Notes: a model not told the origin generated them from the sequence alone. Counted from the stretch's first letter, positions 26,658-36,067 are shown. The stretch: DNA of 64,000 nucleotides from Pelagimonas sp. (GCA_025210265.1 JAOASD010000004.1:372001-436000), one strand, 5' to 3'. Program-made: numbers and translations.

Positions 26658-27113
26658 ATGAAGATCGACGAGACAGACCGGAAAATTCTCCGTGAATTGC
26701 AGCGCGATGCGAGCCAGAGTCTCGATGAAATCGCCCGGATCGTGGGGTCGTCCAAGACACCGGTCTGGAACCGAATCCGCAAAATGCGCGAAGGTGGCGT
26801 CATCGGGCAGCACACCGTTCTGCTGGATGCCGAGGCGCTGGGGTTTGAGGCCACGTTTTTTGTGCTGATCCGCACCTCGCAGCACGAGGCCGACTGGCAG
26901 CATAAGTTCCTGACCGCACTGCGAGAACGCCCCGAAGTGCAGGAGGCGCACAGGCTGGCAGGGGACATCGATTACATCCTCAAGGTTCGGGTGTCGAATG
27001 CGCGCGCTTATGACGTGTTCTATCAGGCTCTGATTTCCGAAGTGCGGGTGCATAACGTGACCGCGCTGCTGTCGATGGAGGAAATCAAGGCGACCACGGC
27101 GCTGCCGATCTGA
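26658..27113 (+). CDS. Lrp/AsnC-family transcriptional regulator
   Basis: A 151-residue regulator. The N-terminal helix-turn-helix is LDEIARIVGSSKTPVWNRIRKM style (residues about 22-43), and the C-terminal RAM ligand domain ends with HNVTALLSMEEIKATT. Such proteins form dimers to octamers and sense amino acids. The divergent position next to cysG and the sulfur operon suggests it responds to cysteine or a sulfur metabolite, which is inference. The ATG follows the purine-rich sequence GGGAAAGGAA. Confidence 0.9.
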   Translation: MKIDETDRKILRELQRDASQSLDEIARIVGSSKTPVWNRIRKMREGGVIGQHTVLLDAEALGFEATFFVLIRTSQHEADWQHKFLTALRERPEVQEAHRLAGDIDYILKVRVSNARAYDVFYQALISEVRVHNVTALLSMEEIKATTALPI

Positions 27114-27182
27114 TCCACCGGTTCAACGGACCGCGCGGGGAATCGGGTCGCGCCGCCGCGCGTCCTGTCCTACTCTGGCGCC

Positions 27183-28949
27183 ATGTTGGCTCGGTTCACG
27201 ATACGGCGCAGCGGCGTCGCGCTGTCCTCTCTGGCGGCCATGCTGCTGCTGGTCTGGGCGGTCTGGCAATATGGGTACAGTCAGGCGCTGGGGCAGGTTG
27301 CGGCGCGGGCCGAGGCCGATCTTGACCTTGCCGCCGATCGGCTTGTGACCGAGCTGAAACGCTATCGCACCGCCGCGGTGCTGAGCGCGGATCACCCGGA
27401 TCTGGCCGCGCTGCATGGTATCGATGGCGCCGAGGCCGCCCATGCGCGCCTGCTGCAGACCGTCGACAAGACCGGCGCGCTGACCGCGTTTTACGCAGAT
27501 CGACAGGGCCGGGTGCTGGCCCTTGCGCGTGGCTCTGCACCGCCGGATCTGCTGGGCACGGGCTATTTCAACCGGGCTTTGCAAGGGGCACTTGGCGTGG
27601 CCCATGGCGACGATCTGGGATTTGATGGCCGCGCCTATGTCTTTGCCGCGCCGGCCTTTGGCCCGGATGGGCGGGTGCGGGGCGTGTTGGTGGTGGTCGC
27701 CAATATCGACGCGCTCGAAGAGGAATGGCGCGGTTCGACCCCGGCGGTGTTTTTCCGCGACGCGGATGGCGAGGTGTTTGTCTCCAACCGGTCCGAGCTG
27801 CTGGGCTGGCGCATGACCCGGGCGGGCTTTGGTGCGCCGGATGGGCGGCAAGTGCCTGTGACGCGCAGCCTGCGGGCCGGGCATGAGCTGTGGCAGCAAA
27901 AGCTGAGCGCCTATGTTCCTGAAATGGCGTTACATTTGCGTCGCGACCTGCCGGTGATCGGGCTGACCGGGGATGCGCTGGTGGATGTCAGTGCGGCGCG
28001 GCGGCTGGCCTTGGTGCAGGCGGCGGCGGTGATGGCGCTGTGCCTGTTCTTTGGGGCGCTGCTGTTCCTGACAGCGGAACGGCGACGTGTTCTAAGCGCG
28101 GCAAATGCGCGTCTGGAAAGCCGCGTGCGCGCCCGCACCCGCGACCTCGAAGAGGTGAACAGCGCGTTGCGCCACGAGATCACCGAGCGCGAAGAGGCCG
28201 AGGCCGCGCTGCGGCGCGCACAGGCCGATCTGGTGCAGGCCGGCAAGCTGTCGGCTCTGGGGCAGATGTCCGCTGGGATCAGCCATGAGTTGAACCAGCC
28301 GCTGATGGCCATTCGCCAATTTGCCGAAAACGGTTCTGCCTTTCTGGACCGCGAAAGGCCGGAAAAGGCTGGGCAGAATCTGGCCCGCATCGCGGATCTG
28401 GCCACGCGCGCGGCCCGGATCATCAAGAATTTGCGCGCCTTTGCCCGCAATGAATCCGAACCTATGGGCAAGGTGGATCTGGGGGCGGTTGTTGAACAGG
28501 CGGTGGAGCTGACACAGTCCCGGTTGCGCGCCGACGGGGTGCAGCTCAGCTGGCAGCGCCCGGATCATCCGGTCTGGGTGTTGGGCGGAGAAGTCCGCCT
28601 TGCACAGGTTTTTGTAAATCTTATCAACAATGCAGCGGATGCGATGCTGGGGCAGGAGGCCCGTGATATCGGCCTGTCCCTGACCGAGGGGCAGCCGATC
28701 TCATTGCAGGTGCGCGACAGCGGGCCGGGCATCGCCGACCCGGAAAAAGTGTTCGAACCGTTCTATTCCACCAAACAGGTGGGCGAAGGTATGGGGCTGG
28801 GCCTGTCGATCAGCTACGGCCTTGTACAGAGTTTCGGCGGCAATATCCGTGGCAGCAACACGGCCCGAGGCGCGGTCTTTACTGTCGAGTTGGAACCGTG
28901 GCAGGAAGCGCCTCTGCAGGGGCAAAACAGCGAAGAGGCTGCGGAATGA
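27183..28949 (+). CDS. dctB: C4-dicarboxylate sensor histidine kinase DctB
   Basis: A 588-residue membrane kinase. TM1 is near residues 17-37, the periplasmic Cache sensor spans about 40-275, and TM2 is near 278-298. A coiled coil (SRVRARTRDLEEVNSALRHE) leads to the HisKA box GISHELNQPLMAIRQF with the phospho-histidine near 368. The ATPase domain has NLINNAADAM, DSGPGIADPEKVFEPF and GMGLGLSISYGLVQ. It should sense succinate-type dicarboxylates and phosphorylate DctD. The stop overlaps the dctD start by four bases. Confidence 0.9.
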   Translation: MLARFTIRRSGVALSSLAAMLLLVWAVWQYGYSQALGQVAARAEADLDLAADRLVTELKRYRTAAVLSADHPDLAALHGIDGAEAAHARLLQTVDKTGALTAFYADRQGRVLALARGSAPPDLLGTGYFNRALQGALGVAHGDDLGFDGRAYVFAAPAFGPDGRVRGVLVVVANIDALEEEWRGSTPAVFFRDADGEVFVSNRSELLGWRMTRAGFGAPDGRQVPVTRSLRAGHELWQQKLSAYVPEMALHLRRDLPVIGLTGDALVDVSAARRLALVQAAAVMALCLFFGALLFLTAERRRVLSAANARLESRVRARTRDLEEVNSALRHEITEREEAEAALRRAQADLVQAGKLSALGQMSAGISHELNQPLMAIRQFAENGSAFLDRERPEKAGQNLARIADLATRAARIIKNLRAFARNESEPMGKVDLGAVVEQAVELTQSRLRADGVQLSWQRPDHPVWVLGGEVRLAQVFVNLINNAADAMLGQEARDIGLSLTEGQPISLQVRDSGPGIADPEKVFEPFYSTKQVGEGMGLGLSISYGLVQSFGGNIRGSNTARGAVFTVELEPWQEAPLQGQNSEEAAE

Positions 28950-30199
28950 GTGTTGGAATTAATCGCGTTTTGGTTGTGGATGATGATTCCGCAGTGCGCG
29001 AGGCACTGGGGCAGACGCTGGAGTTGTCGGATTTTGATCCGATCACTGCGGGCAGCTTTGTCGAGGCCAAGGATTGGATCACCGCCGGGTTTGAGGGGGT
29101 GATCCTGTCTGACATTCGGATGCCTGGGCGCGATGGGTTTCACCTGTTGGAATATGCGGCGAGGCAGGACGCGGATCTGCCGGTGATCCTGCTGACCGGC
29201 GAGGGCGACATCCCCATGGCGGTGCGCGCCATGACATTGGGCGCGTTCAGTTTTTTGGAAAAACCCTGCAGCCCGGCGGATCTGATTGCCGTGGTCAACC
29301 GCGCGCTGAGCACCCGCGCGCTGGTGCTGGAAAACCGCCGTATGAAAGCGCAGCTGGAGGCAGGCGACCCCGCAGCGCGGCTGATTTTTGGGGTTTCGCC
29401 ACAATCTGATGCTTTGCGTGCTCAGGTGCGCACGGCCGCGCGCGCAGGCACAGGGATGTTGGTCAGCGGGGCACCTGGGTCGGGCGTGTCCAAGGTGGCC
29501 GAGGTCGTGCATCTGTGTTCGCCCCGCGCCAAAGGCCCGTTTCGCAAACGCGCCGCCAGCGGTCTCAGCCGCGCGGAGTTCGACACGCTGTGGGAGTCCT
29601 GCACCGGCGGGACGCTGTTTCTGGATCACATCGAAGCCCTCCCGGAAGACACGCAGATGGCCTGTCTGGATGCGCTGGAACAGGGCGGCGCGGCGCTGAT
29701 TGGCGGCAGCACCGAGGCGCTGGAACATGCGGTGCATGACGGGCGGCTGAGCGGGGATCTGTTTTGGCGCTTGGAGGTGTTTTCCATCCGCATCCCGTCG
29801 CTGGCCGAACGGCCAGAGGACATCCCGGTTCTGTTTCGCCATTACGTCGCCCAGGCCGCCGAGCAATCCGGGATCCAGCCACCGGAGATCTCTGAAAGCC
29901 ATCTGGCGGCGCTGATGGCGCAGGATTGGCCGGGCAATGCGCGCTCGCTGATGTCGGCGGCGATGCGCTTTGTTCTGGGGATGCCGCAGGGCATGGCGGA
30001 TCTGGCAGGCGGGCAGGGGGACGCGGGGCTGGGCCTTGCCGAGCAGATGGCTCAGGTGGAACGCGCCTTGCTGATTGCGGCGCTGGGGCGCCAGAATGGC
30101 CGGGCCTCTGAGGCGGCAAAGGTGCTGAAACTGCCGCGCAAGACATTTTACGACAAACTGGCCCGCTATGGCATTCGCCCCGAGGATTACAGGCGTTGA
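28946..30199 (+). CDS. dctD: DctD-like response regulator with degenerate AAA+ domain
   Basis: A 417-residue regulator. The receiver has the acidic pocket VVDDDS and the phospho-acceptor Asp56 in LSDIRMPG, with Lys in FLEKPC. The central domain resembles sigma-54 activators but is impaired: Walker A reads GAPGSGVSK instead of GExGTGKE, the GAFTGA loop is missing because only about 27 residues separate GPF from GGTLFLD, and Walker B is LFLDHI instead of LFLDEI. The Fis-type C-terminal helix-turn-helix is intact (NGRASEAAKVLKLPRKTFYD). It probably activates dctPQM, but not by the standard ATP-driven sigma-54 route. Confidence 0.87.
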   Translation: MSVGINRVLVVDDDSAVREALGQTLELSDFDPITAGSFVEAKDWITAGFEGVILSDIRMPGRDGFHLLEYAARQDADLPVILLTGEGDIPMAVRAMTLGAFSFLEKPCSPADLIAVVNRALSTRALVLENRRMKAQLEAGDPAARLIFGVSPQSDALRAQVRTAARAGTGMLVSGAPGSGVSKVAEVVHLCSPRAKGPFRKRAASGLSRAEFDTLWESCTGGTLFLDHIEALPEDTQMACLDALEQGGAALIGGSTEALEHAVHDGRLSGDLFWRLEVFSIRIPSLAERPEDIPVLFRHYVAQAAEQSGIQPPEISESHLAALMAQDWPGNARSLMSAAMRFVLGMPQGMADLAGGQGDAGLGLAEQMAQVERALLIAALGRQNGRASEAAKVLKLPRKTFYDKLARYGIRPEDYRR

Positions 30200-30512
30200 T
30201 TGCGGGTCGGACGGGCCGTGATTGAGGGGCAATTATGCGCTGCGCCGAAATTCTGTGCGCTGTGAAAACTGTGCGGATTTTCGCACAAAACTGGATCTTT
30301 GCTGTGTGGGATTTCGCACAGCTTTGCGCAGGCCGGGCCCTGATCCGTAGAAAATGCCCCCGGAACCCCTTGAAAAGACGGATGGAACGCCCAATACGCC
30401 GGGCTGGCTGCGCAAAGGGTTGATCGCTTTTGCGCGGCGCGCTCTGCTGGCTGTACCGGGCGCGACCAGGAGAGGCGCGCCCAGAAACAGTTTTGTATCT
30501 GGGAGGATACCC
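30200..30512 (+). promoter_or_regulatory. dctP upstream region with tandem DctD-type operators
   Basis: No gene is present. Two palindromes lie at 30270-30287 (TGTGCGGATTTTCGCACA, perfect) and 30303-30320 (TGTGTGGGATTTCGCACA), with centres 33 bases apart, three helical turns. They resemble the rhizobial DctD sites upstream of dctA as I remember them. A further half-site (TTCTGTGCG) precedes them. They lie about 190-240 bases before the dctP ATG. No GG-N10-GC sigma-54 promoter was found. TTGAAA-N17-AATACG near 30370-30398 is a possible sigma-70 promoter. Confidence 0.65.
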
Positions 30513-31517
30513 ATGAAGAAGTTTCTGCTGAGCGCCGTTGCTGCGGCCGCCCTGATGACCGGTGCCACCGCTGCACAGGCCGCCTGTGACGATGGCGAAA
30601 TCGTCATCAAATTCAGCCACGTCACCAATAGCGACAAGCACCCCAAGGGGATCGCCGCCTCGCTGCTTGAACAGCGCGTGAACGAGGAAATGAACGGCAA
30701 AGCCTGCCTCGAGGTGTTCCCGAACTCGACCCTGTACAATGACAATCAGGTGCTTGAGGCAATGCTGAACGGCGACGTGCAGCTGGCTGCGCCCTCGCTG
30801 TCGAAATTCGAGCAGTTCACCAAGAAATTCCGCATCTTCGACCTGCCCTTCATGTTCAAGAACATGGATGCCGTGAACGCGTTCCAGAAAAGCGAGACCG
30901 GTCAGGCGATGAAGGAAAGCATGACCCGCCGTGGTCTGCTGGGTCTTGCCTTCTGGCACAATGGCATGAAACAGATGTCGGCGAACAAGCCGCTGATGGA
31001 CCCGACCGATGCCGAGGGCCTGAAGTTCCGCGTGCAGAACTCAGAGGTGTTGAAAGCGCAGATGGCCGCTCTGGGTGGTTCGCCGCAGCCGATGGCTTTC
31101 TCTGAGGTCTATGGCGCGCTGCAGACCGGCGTTGTGGATGGGCAGGAAAACACCTGGTCCAACATCTACGGCAAGAAATTCTTTGAGGTGCAGGACGGGA
31201 TTACCGAAACCAACCATGGCATCATCGACTACCTGCTGGTGACTTCGACCGATTTCTGGGACAGCCTGCCTGACGATGTGCGTGACCAGCTGGCCACCAT
31301 CATTTCCGAAGTGACCGACACCCGCAACGGCGAGGCCTTTGCCGTGAACCAGGCAGCCAAGCAATCGGTGATCGAAGCCGGTGGCGAAGTGCGTCAGCTG
31401 AGCGCCGAACAGCGCGCGGCCTGGGTTGAGACCATGAAACCGGTCTGGAGCCAGTTCGAAGGCGACGTGGGTGCGGATAACATCGCCGCCGCCCAGAAGA
31501 TCAACGAAATGCACTAA
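30513..31517 (+). CDS. dctP: TRAP transporter solute-binding protein DctP
   Basis: A 334-residue periplasmic binding protein with a cleavable signal (MKKFLLSAVAAAALM, cut after AQA near residue 23). The mature protein has the DctP-family features HVTNSDKHPKGIAA, the conserved binding arginine in EGLKFRVQNSEVLK, and VDGQENTWSNIYGKKF. It captures C4-dicarboxylates for the DctQM permease. ATG 30513 follows GGGAGGATACCC. The next gene comes after a hairpin at 31536-31569, which would let DctP be made in excess of the membrane subunits. Confidence 0.93.
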   Translation: MKKFLLSAVAAAALMTGATAAQAACDDGEIVIKFSHVTNSDKHPKGIAASLLEQRVNEEMNGKACLEVFPNSTLYNDNQVLEAMLNGDVQLAAPSLSKFEQFTKKFRIFDLPFMFKNMDAVNAFQKSETGQAMKESMTRRGLLGLAFWHNGMKQMSANKPLMDPTDAEGLKFRVQNSEVLKAQMAALGGSPQPMAFSEVYGALQTGVVDGQENTWSNIYGKKFFEVQDGITETNHGIIDYLLVTSTDFWDSLPDDVRDQLATIISEVTDTRNGEAFAVNQAAKQSVIEAGGEVRQLSAEQRAAWVETMKPVWSQFEGDVGADNIAAAQKINEMH

Positions 31518-31535
31518 GCATTCCGACAGGATCTG

Positions 31536-31569
31536 AACCCGGCCCGCATCAAGCCTGGGCCGGGTTTTT
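31536..31569 (+). terminator. Intercistronic terminator/attenuator between dctP and dctQ
   Basis: AACCCGGCCC pairs with GGGCCGGGTT and is followed by T5. It sits inside the operon, so partial readthrough is expected. Confidence 0.8.
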
Positions 31570-31598
31570 CTTTACCTTCTCAAACCTTTGGGGGCAGG

Positions 31599-32327
31599 AT
31601 GTCACATCATCCCGAAGACCGTTCCGCCTTTGGCATCTTTGTCGATGAGCTGGAAGAAACCTTTATCGCGATCCTGCTGGGCGCGATGACCATCGTTACC
31701 TTTCTGAACGTGATCGTACGCTATGTGTTCAACTCTGACTGGTGGCGCAGCCTTGAAGGCGTGATCGGGATCGAAGCCCCGCGCTCGATGATCTGGGCGC
31801 TGGAAACCACCACATTTCTGTTTGCGTGGCTTGTGCTGTTCGGCATCAGCTATGCGGTGAAAAAGACCGCCAATCTGGGGGTCGATGTGGTGCTGAACAT
31901 GGTGTCGCCGGGCCTGCGCCGCGCGCTGGGGATCGCCGCCGCCGCGGTGTGCGTGATCTATGCGGCGCTGCTGCTGAAAGGCGCATGGGATTATTGGGCA
32001 CCGTTTGCGGGCTTTGATGCAACCTCGGGGCGCTGGTTCCCGACCGGTTTTGCCAATAGCCGCGATCAGGCCTGGTACGAGGTCGACGATATCCGCATGG
32101 CCGACTGGCTGCGGTTCATCGAACCGATCTTTAACCAGGGCGAGGCCTATGAAAAGATCCCGCGCTTTATCCCGTATTTCATCCTGCCTGTGGGCGCGGC
32201 GCTGCTGCTGTTCCGCTTTTGCCAGGCATTCTGGAAAATCTGGATCGGGCAATCCGAAAGCCTGATCGTCAGCCACGAAGCCGAAGATGCGGTTGATGAT
32301 GTGGCCCATCTGAACCGCGAGGACTGA
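31599..32327 (+). CDS. dctQ: TRAP transporter small permease DctQ
   Basis: A 242-residue membrane subunit with four predicted helices, starting with EETFIAILLGAMTIVTFLNV, then WALETTTFLFAWLVLFGISY, KTANLGVDVVLNMV and ALGIAAAAVCVIYAALLL. It is longer than many DctQ proteins because a loop of about 60 residues (GFDATSGRWFPTGFANSRDQ onward) precedes the last helix. It pairs with DctM to form the sodium-coupled C4-dicarboxylate permease. The dctM start follows within five bases of its stop. Confidence 0.9.
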   Translation: MSHHPEDRSAFGIFVDELEETFIAILLGAMTIVTFLNVIVRYVFNSDWWRSLEGVIGIEAPRSMIWALETTTFLFAWLVLFGISYAVKKTANLGVDVVLNMVSPGLRRALGIAAAAVCVIYAALLLKGAWDYWAPFAGFDATSGRWFPTGFANSRDQAWYEVDDIRMADWLRFIEPIFNQGEAYEKIPRFIPYFILPVGAALLLFRFCQAFWKIWIGQSESLIVSHEAEDAVDDVAHLNRED

Positions 32328-32331
32328 GCGC

Positions 32332-33708
32332 ATGGAAGTCGCAATTCTCTTTATCATGGTCATCGGCCTGATGTTGATCGGGGTGCCGATCGCGATCAGC
32401 CTGGGCTTTTCCTCGGTGATCTTCCTGCTGGTGCTGTCTGACACCTCGCTGGCCTCTGTCGCCCAAAGCTTTTTCCAGGCGATGGCGGGGCATTACACGC
32501 TGCTGGCGATCCCGTTCTTCATCCTGGCCTCCAGCTTTATGTCGACAGGCGGCGTGGCGCGGCGGATCATCCGGTTTTCCATCGCGATTGTGGGGCATTT
32601 CCACGGCGGTCTGGCGATTGCGGGCGTGTTCGCCTGTATGCTGTTCGCCGCGCTGTCCGGGTCGTCCCCAGCAACGGTTGTGGCGATCGGCTCGATTGTG
32701 ATCGCGGGCATGCGCCAGGTCGGCTATTCCAAGGATTTCGCCGCGGGCGTCATCGCCAATGCCGGCACGCTGGGCATCCTGATCCCGCCCTCCATCGTGA
32801 TGGTGGTCTATGCCTCGGCGGTTGAAGTTTCGGTCGGTCGGATGTTCCTGGCTGGCGTGATCCCGGGCCTGATGGCGGGCACCATGCTGATGATCACGAT
32901 CTATGTGATCGCCCGGATGCGCAACCTGCCCAAGGGGGAATGGAAAGGCTGGGGCGAGGTGTTCTCGGCCGGGCGCGACGCGGCCTGGGGGCTGTTCCTG
33001 ATCGTTATCATCCTTGGCGGGATCTATGGCGGGATCTTTACCCCGACCGAAGCCGCCGCGGTGGCAGCCGTCTATGCCTTCTTCATCGCGAATTTCATCT
33101 ATCGCGACATGGGGCCGCTGGCGACCGAAGGCGAGGACCGCAACCTGACGCTGATGCGCAAACCCATCGCGCTGATCACAGCCTTCTTTCACAAAGACAC
33201 CAAGAACACGCTGTTCGAGGCAGGCAAGCTGACCATCACCCTGATGTTCATCATCGCCAACGCCCTGATCCTGAAGCATGTTCTGACTGATGAGCAAATC
33301 CCACAGCAGATTGCTGGGGCGATGATCTCGGCCGGGTTTGGCGCTGTGATGTTCCTGGTGATCGTGAACGTGATCCTGCTGATCGGCGGTCAGTTCATGG
33401 AGCCCTCGGGCCTGATCGTGATCGTGGCGCCGCTGGTTTTCCCGATCGCGATCGAGCTGGGCATCGATCCGATCCATCTGGGGATCATCATGGTTGTGAA
33501 CATGGAAATCGGCATGATCACCCCGCCGGTTGGCCTGAACCTGTTCGTGACCTCCGGGGTCGCGGGGATGCCGATGATGCGCGTTGTGCGCGCGGCGCTG
33601 CCCTTCCTGGCCGTGCTCTTCGTCTTCCTGATCATGGTGACTTACATCCCGTGGCTGTCGACCTACTTGCCGACAACCTTCATGGGACCGGAAATCGTGA
33701 CCAAATAA
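32332..33708 (+). CDS. dctM: TRAP transporter large permease DctM
   Basis: A 458-residue polytopic inner membrane protein with about 12 helices. Typical family motifs are visible: AIPFFILASSFMSTGGVARR, GSSPATVVAIGSIVIAGM, GTLGILIPPSIVMVVYA and GIYGGIFTPTEAAAVAAVYA. It also has ITPPVGLNLFVTSG near the end. An inserted segment of about 60 residues (YRDMGPLATEGEDRNLTLM onward) before the C-terminal half is longer than in the shortest members. It carries the substrate and sodium sites. Confidence 0.93.
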   Translation: MEVAILFIMVIGLMLIGVPIAISLGFSSVIFLLVLSDTSLASVAQSFFQAMAGHYTLLAIPFFILASSFMSTGGVARRIIRFSIAIVGHFHGGLAIAGVFACMLFAALSGSSPATVVAIGSIVIAGMRQVGYSKDFAAGVIANAGTLGILIPPSIVMVVYASAVEVSVGRMFLAGVIPGLMAGTMLMITIYVIARMRNLPKGEWKGWGEVFSAGRDAAWGLFLIVIILGGIYGGIFTPTEAAAVAAVYAFFIANFIYRDMGPLATEGEDRNLTLMRKPIALITAFFHKDTKNTLFEAGKLTITLMFIIANALILKHVLTDEQIPQQIAGAMISAGFGAVMFLVIVNVILLIGGQFMEPSGLIVIVAPLVFPIAIELGIDPIHLGIIMVVNMEIGMITPPVGLNLFVTSGVAGMPMMRVVRAALPFLAVLFVFLIMVTYIPWLSTYLPTTFMGPEIVTK

Positions 33709-33711
33709 GGC

Positions 33712-33781
33712 AGGGTGGGTTGAAAACCCACCCTACCCAAACTGGAAAAGGCGGCGCCCATAACCGGCGTCGCCTTTTTTT
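33712..33781 (+). terminator. Double hairpin after dctM
   Basis: AGGGTGGGTT/AACCCACCCT (33712-33734) is a stable hairpin without a T run. It is followed by AAGGCGGCGCC/GGCGTCGCCTT with seven T (33748-33781), the actual terminator of the dctPQM operon. Confidence 0.85.
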
Positions 33782-33787
33782 GTTTGT

Positions 33788-33895
33788 TGTAGCGCAGGGG
33801 TATTTGAGAAAGCAGAGAAGCAGGGCGCGCGCCATTGGGTTTCTTTGCTTCGAAAATACTCCCGGGGAGCGCGAGGGGCAGAGCCCCTCGTTCCT
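33788..33895. repeat. Palindromic convergent-gene repeat, copy A
   Basis: The arms GGGGTATTTGAGAAAGCA and the rough reverse complement around TGCTTCGAAAATACTCCC face each other, followed by the GAGGGGCAGAGCCCCTC hairpin. It lies between the convergent dctM and tpiA genes and resembles copies at about 44230, 54100 and 59620. Confidence 0.7.
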
Positions 33896-33904
33896 GTCGC
33901 TGTC

Positions 33905-34648
33905 TTAGCCGCTGGCGTTCAGGGCCTCGATGATTGGGGTGAAATCCGCTGCTTTCAGCGAAGCGCCGCCCACCAGCGCGCCGTCCACATTGGGCACGGC
34001 AAAGATCTCGGCGGCGTTGCCGGGTTTGACCGAGCCTCCGTAAAGCAGGCGGATGGCATTGCCGATTTCAGCACCAAAGCGGGTGTTAAGCTCTGCACGC
34101 AGGAAATCATGCACTTCGCCGATTTGTTCGGTGGTCGGGATTTTGCCGGTGCCGATGGCCCAGATCGGCTCATAGGCGATGACTAGGGTTTCGCCGGTTG
34201 CGCCATCGGGGGTGGATTTGTTTAGCTGTGCGGCGATCACGTCCAGCGTTTCACCGTTTTCGCGCTGCTCCAGGCTTTCGCCCAGGCACAGCACCACGGT
34301 CAGGCCAGCCTGCCAGGCGGCAGCGGTTTTTTCGCGCACCAGCGCGTCGCTTTCCTCATGATCCTGGCGGCGTTCGGAATGACCCAGGATCACATGGGTT
34401 GCGCCTGCATCTGCCAGCATGGGGGCGGAAATATCCCCGGTATGCGCGCCCGAGGCATTGGCGTGGCAATCCTGCCCGCCGATGGCGATATTGGCATCGC
34501 GACCGGCGGCGCTGGCCAGCAGCGTGGCGGGAGGGCAGATCAGCACCTCGGCTGCGCCTTTGGCGGCGTCGGCCATTGCGGCGAGTTCGCTCAGCGCCTC
34601 TTGGGTGCCATTCATTTTCCAGTTGCCGGCGGCCAGTTTGCTACGCAT
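33905..34648 (-). CDS. tpiA: Triosephosphate isomerase
   Basis: A 247-residue TIM barrel that interconverts dihydroxyacetone phosphate and glyceraldehyde 3-phosphate. The catalytic residues are visible: lysine in AAGNWKMNG, histidine in VILGHSERR (about 96) and glutamate in [14 protein letters not shown] (about 165). The phosphate loop [10 protein letters not shown] follows. ATG 34648 (MRSKLAAGN) follows AAAGGGA; an upstream ATG at 34666 would add six residues. It is monocistronic, convergent to dctM. Confidence 0.95.
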   Translation of the reverse strand: MRSKLAAGNWKMNGTQEALSELAAMADAAKGAAEVLICPPATLLASAAGRDANIAIGGQDCHANASGAHTGDISAPMLADAGATHVILGHSERRQDHEESDALVREKTAAAWQAGLTVVLCLGESLEQRENGETLDVIAAQLNKSTPDGATGETLVIAYEPIWAIGTGKIPTTEQIGEVHDFLRAELNTRFGAEIGNAIRLLYGGSVKPGNAAEIFAVPNVDGALVGGASLKAADFTPIIEALNASG

Positions 34649-34783
34649 GTGAATCCCTTTAGACATCGCTTTTATTGGCCCGGCATGGCCTGTTTTGGCG
34701 CGTTTGGTGCGGGCGTGTGTGATGGCTTCTTGCACGGGGCGGTCCAACATGACAAGCACGGGCAACTCAGGAGACAGCTTTCC

Positions 34784-35713
34784 ATGGCCCTTGATACTCA
34801 GATCCCGCGTTTGGACGCCAAATTGATCGCCGCGCGCGATCCCGCGACGTTGGAGGCGCTGCGGATCGGGGCAGAGCAGATCGGGTTTCTGACGGTGCAT
34901 AATACCGCGATCAGTGCTGCGCGGATGCGCTTTGTGCTGGCGGCCTACCGGGCGTTTTTTGATCTGCCCGAGGCGCAGAAAGCGCAGGTCGACATGGCGC
35001 GTACCGGGTCGAACCGGGGCTGGGGCGGGTCGCAAAGCGAGCAGGTTGATCCCGAGGCCAACCCCGATTACAAACAGGTCTTTGATTGCGGCTTTGAAAT
35101 CCCCGGCAGCGATCTGTCGGTTTATGCGCCCAATCTGTGGCCCGAACAGCCCGAAGGGTTCCGCACGGTGATCGAGGCCTATTACCGCGACGCGCGCGCG
35201 GTGGCGATGGATCTGCTGCGCGGGATCGCGGCGGGGATCGGCGAAGACCCGCATTTCTTTGACGACAAATTCGCGCAGCCCATGGCCTTGCTGCGGGGCA
35301 ATTATTACCCGCCGCGCCCTGATTGGGCGGGCGAGAAGGATTTTGGCATTGCCGCCCACACCGATTACGGCTGTCTGACCCTGCTGGGCACCGATGGCGT
35401 GCCGGGGCTGGAGGTGCTGACCCGCGAGGATCACTGGATCCCGGTGATGGCCAAGCCCGGAGAATTTGTGATCAATTTCGGTGAGATGCTGGAAATGTGG
35501 ACGGGTGGCCGGGTCAAGGCGACGCTGCATCGCGTGCGTGGATCGGCCGAGGAGCGGATCTCTGTGCCGCTGTTTTTTAATCCCGAATATGCGGCCAATG
35601 TGGCACCGGTCGGGTCGGGGCAGGTGATCCGCGCCGGAGAGCATCTGCAGAAGCGGTTCAACGAAACCTATGTGCATTTGCAGCAGGACAAGGCGGCAGA
35701 ACCCGCCGAGTAA
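34784..35713 (+). CDS. 2-oxoglutarate/Fe(II) oxygenase, isopenicillin N synthase-like
   Basis: A 309-residue non-heme iron oxygenase with the N-terminal DIOX_N region ([30 protein letters not shown]) and the C-terminal jelly-roll core. The iron triad is His192-x-Asp194 ([13 protein letters not shown]) and His249 (ATLHRVRG). The 2-oxoglutarate arginine is in ERISVPLFF. The metabolic role of these bacterial members is mostly unknown; substrates in the wider family include flavonoids, ethylene precursor and beta-lactam precursors. CAGGAGACAG precedes the ATG. Confidence 0.88.
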   Translation: MALDTQIPRLDAKLIAARDPATLEALRIGAEQIGFLTVHNTAISAARMRFVLAAYRAFFDLPEAQKAQVDMARTGSNRGWGGSQSEQVDPEANPDYKQVFDCGFEIPGSDLSVYAPNLWPEQPEGFRTVIEAYYRDARAVAMDLLRGIAAGIGEDPHFFDDKFAQPMALLRGNYYPPRPDWAGEKDFGIAAHTDYGCLTLLGTDGVPGLEVLTREDHWIPVMAKPGEFVINFGEMLEMWTGGRVKATLHRVRGSAEERISVPLFFNPEYAANVAPVGSGQVIRAGEHLQKRFNETYVHLQQDKAAEPAE

Positions 35714-35736
35714 GCCGAACAGACCCCGCGCGGCGG

Positions 35737-36060
35737 TTACAGATGGCGCAGGGCGCGGCGGGCCAGATCACAGGCGGCTTCGGGATCGTCGAGCGCCTCG
35801 CCGGGCAGGGTCCAATAGGGCATGGCGGCGGATTTGCCGTCTTTGCGGGTATAGACCCAGCGTTCACAGCCCATCTGTTCCAGCTCGGCGATGAAGTCAC
35901 CCGCGCCTTTGATCCAGATGGACCCTTCGGCCAGGACAATCGCAAAAATCGTGCCGTCGAAATACAGGCACAGCCCGCCCATCATGCGTCGCGTCGTGGT
36001 CGGGCCAAGACCTGAAAACAGGTCTTTGGCAAAGGCGATCTCTTCGGCGCTGATGCCCAT
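35737..36060 (-). CDS. TfoX N-terminal domain protein
   Basis: A 107-residue protein matching the TfoX/Sxy N-terminal domain, with the motif [20 protein letters not shown] at about residues 21-40 and [13 protein letters not shown] at the end. Full-length TfoX regulates competence with CRP; here the C-terminal domain is absent, as is common in alphaproteobacteria, so a competence role is uncertain. It is seven bases downstream of the Fe-S assembly gene and probably co-transcribed with it. Confidence 0.85.
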   Translation of the reverse strand: MGISAEEIAFAKDLFSGLGPTTTRRMMGGLCLYFDGTIFAIVLAEGSIWIKGAGDFIAELEQMGCERWVYTRKDGKSAAMPYWTLPGEALDDPEAACDLARRALRHL

Positions 36061-36067
36061 AACAGGA

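Noticed and set aside
30320-30512. Sigma-54 promoter of dctP
   Set aside because: No GG-N10-GC pair with a TGGC/TTGC context was found in the interval.
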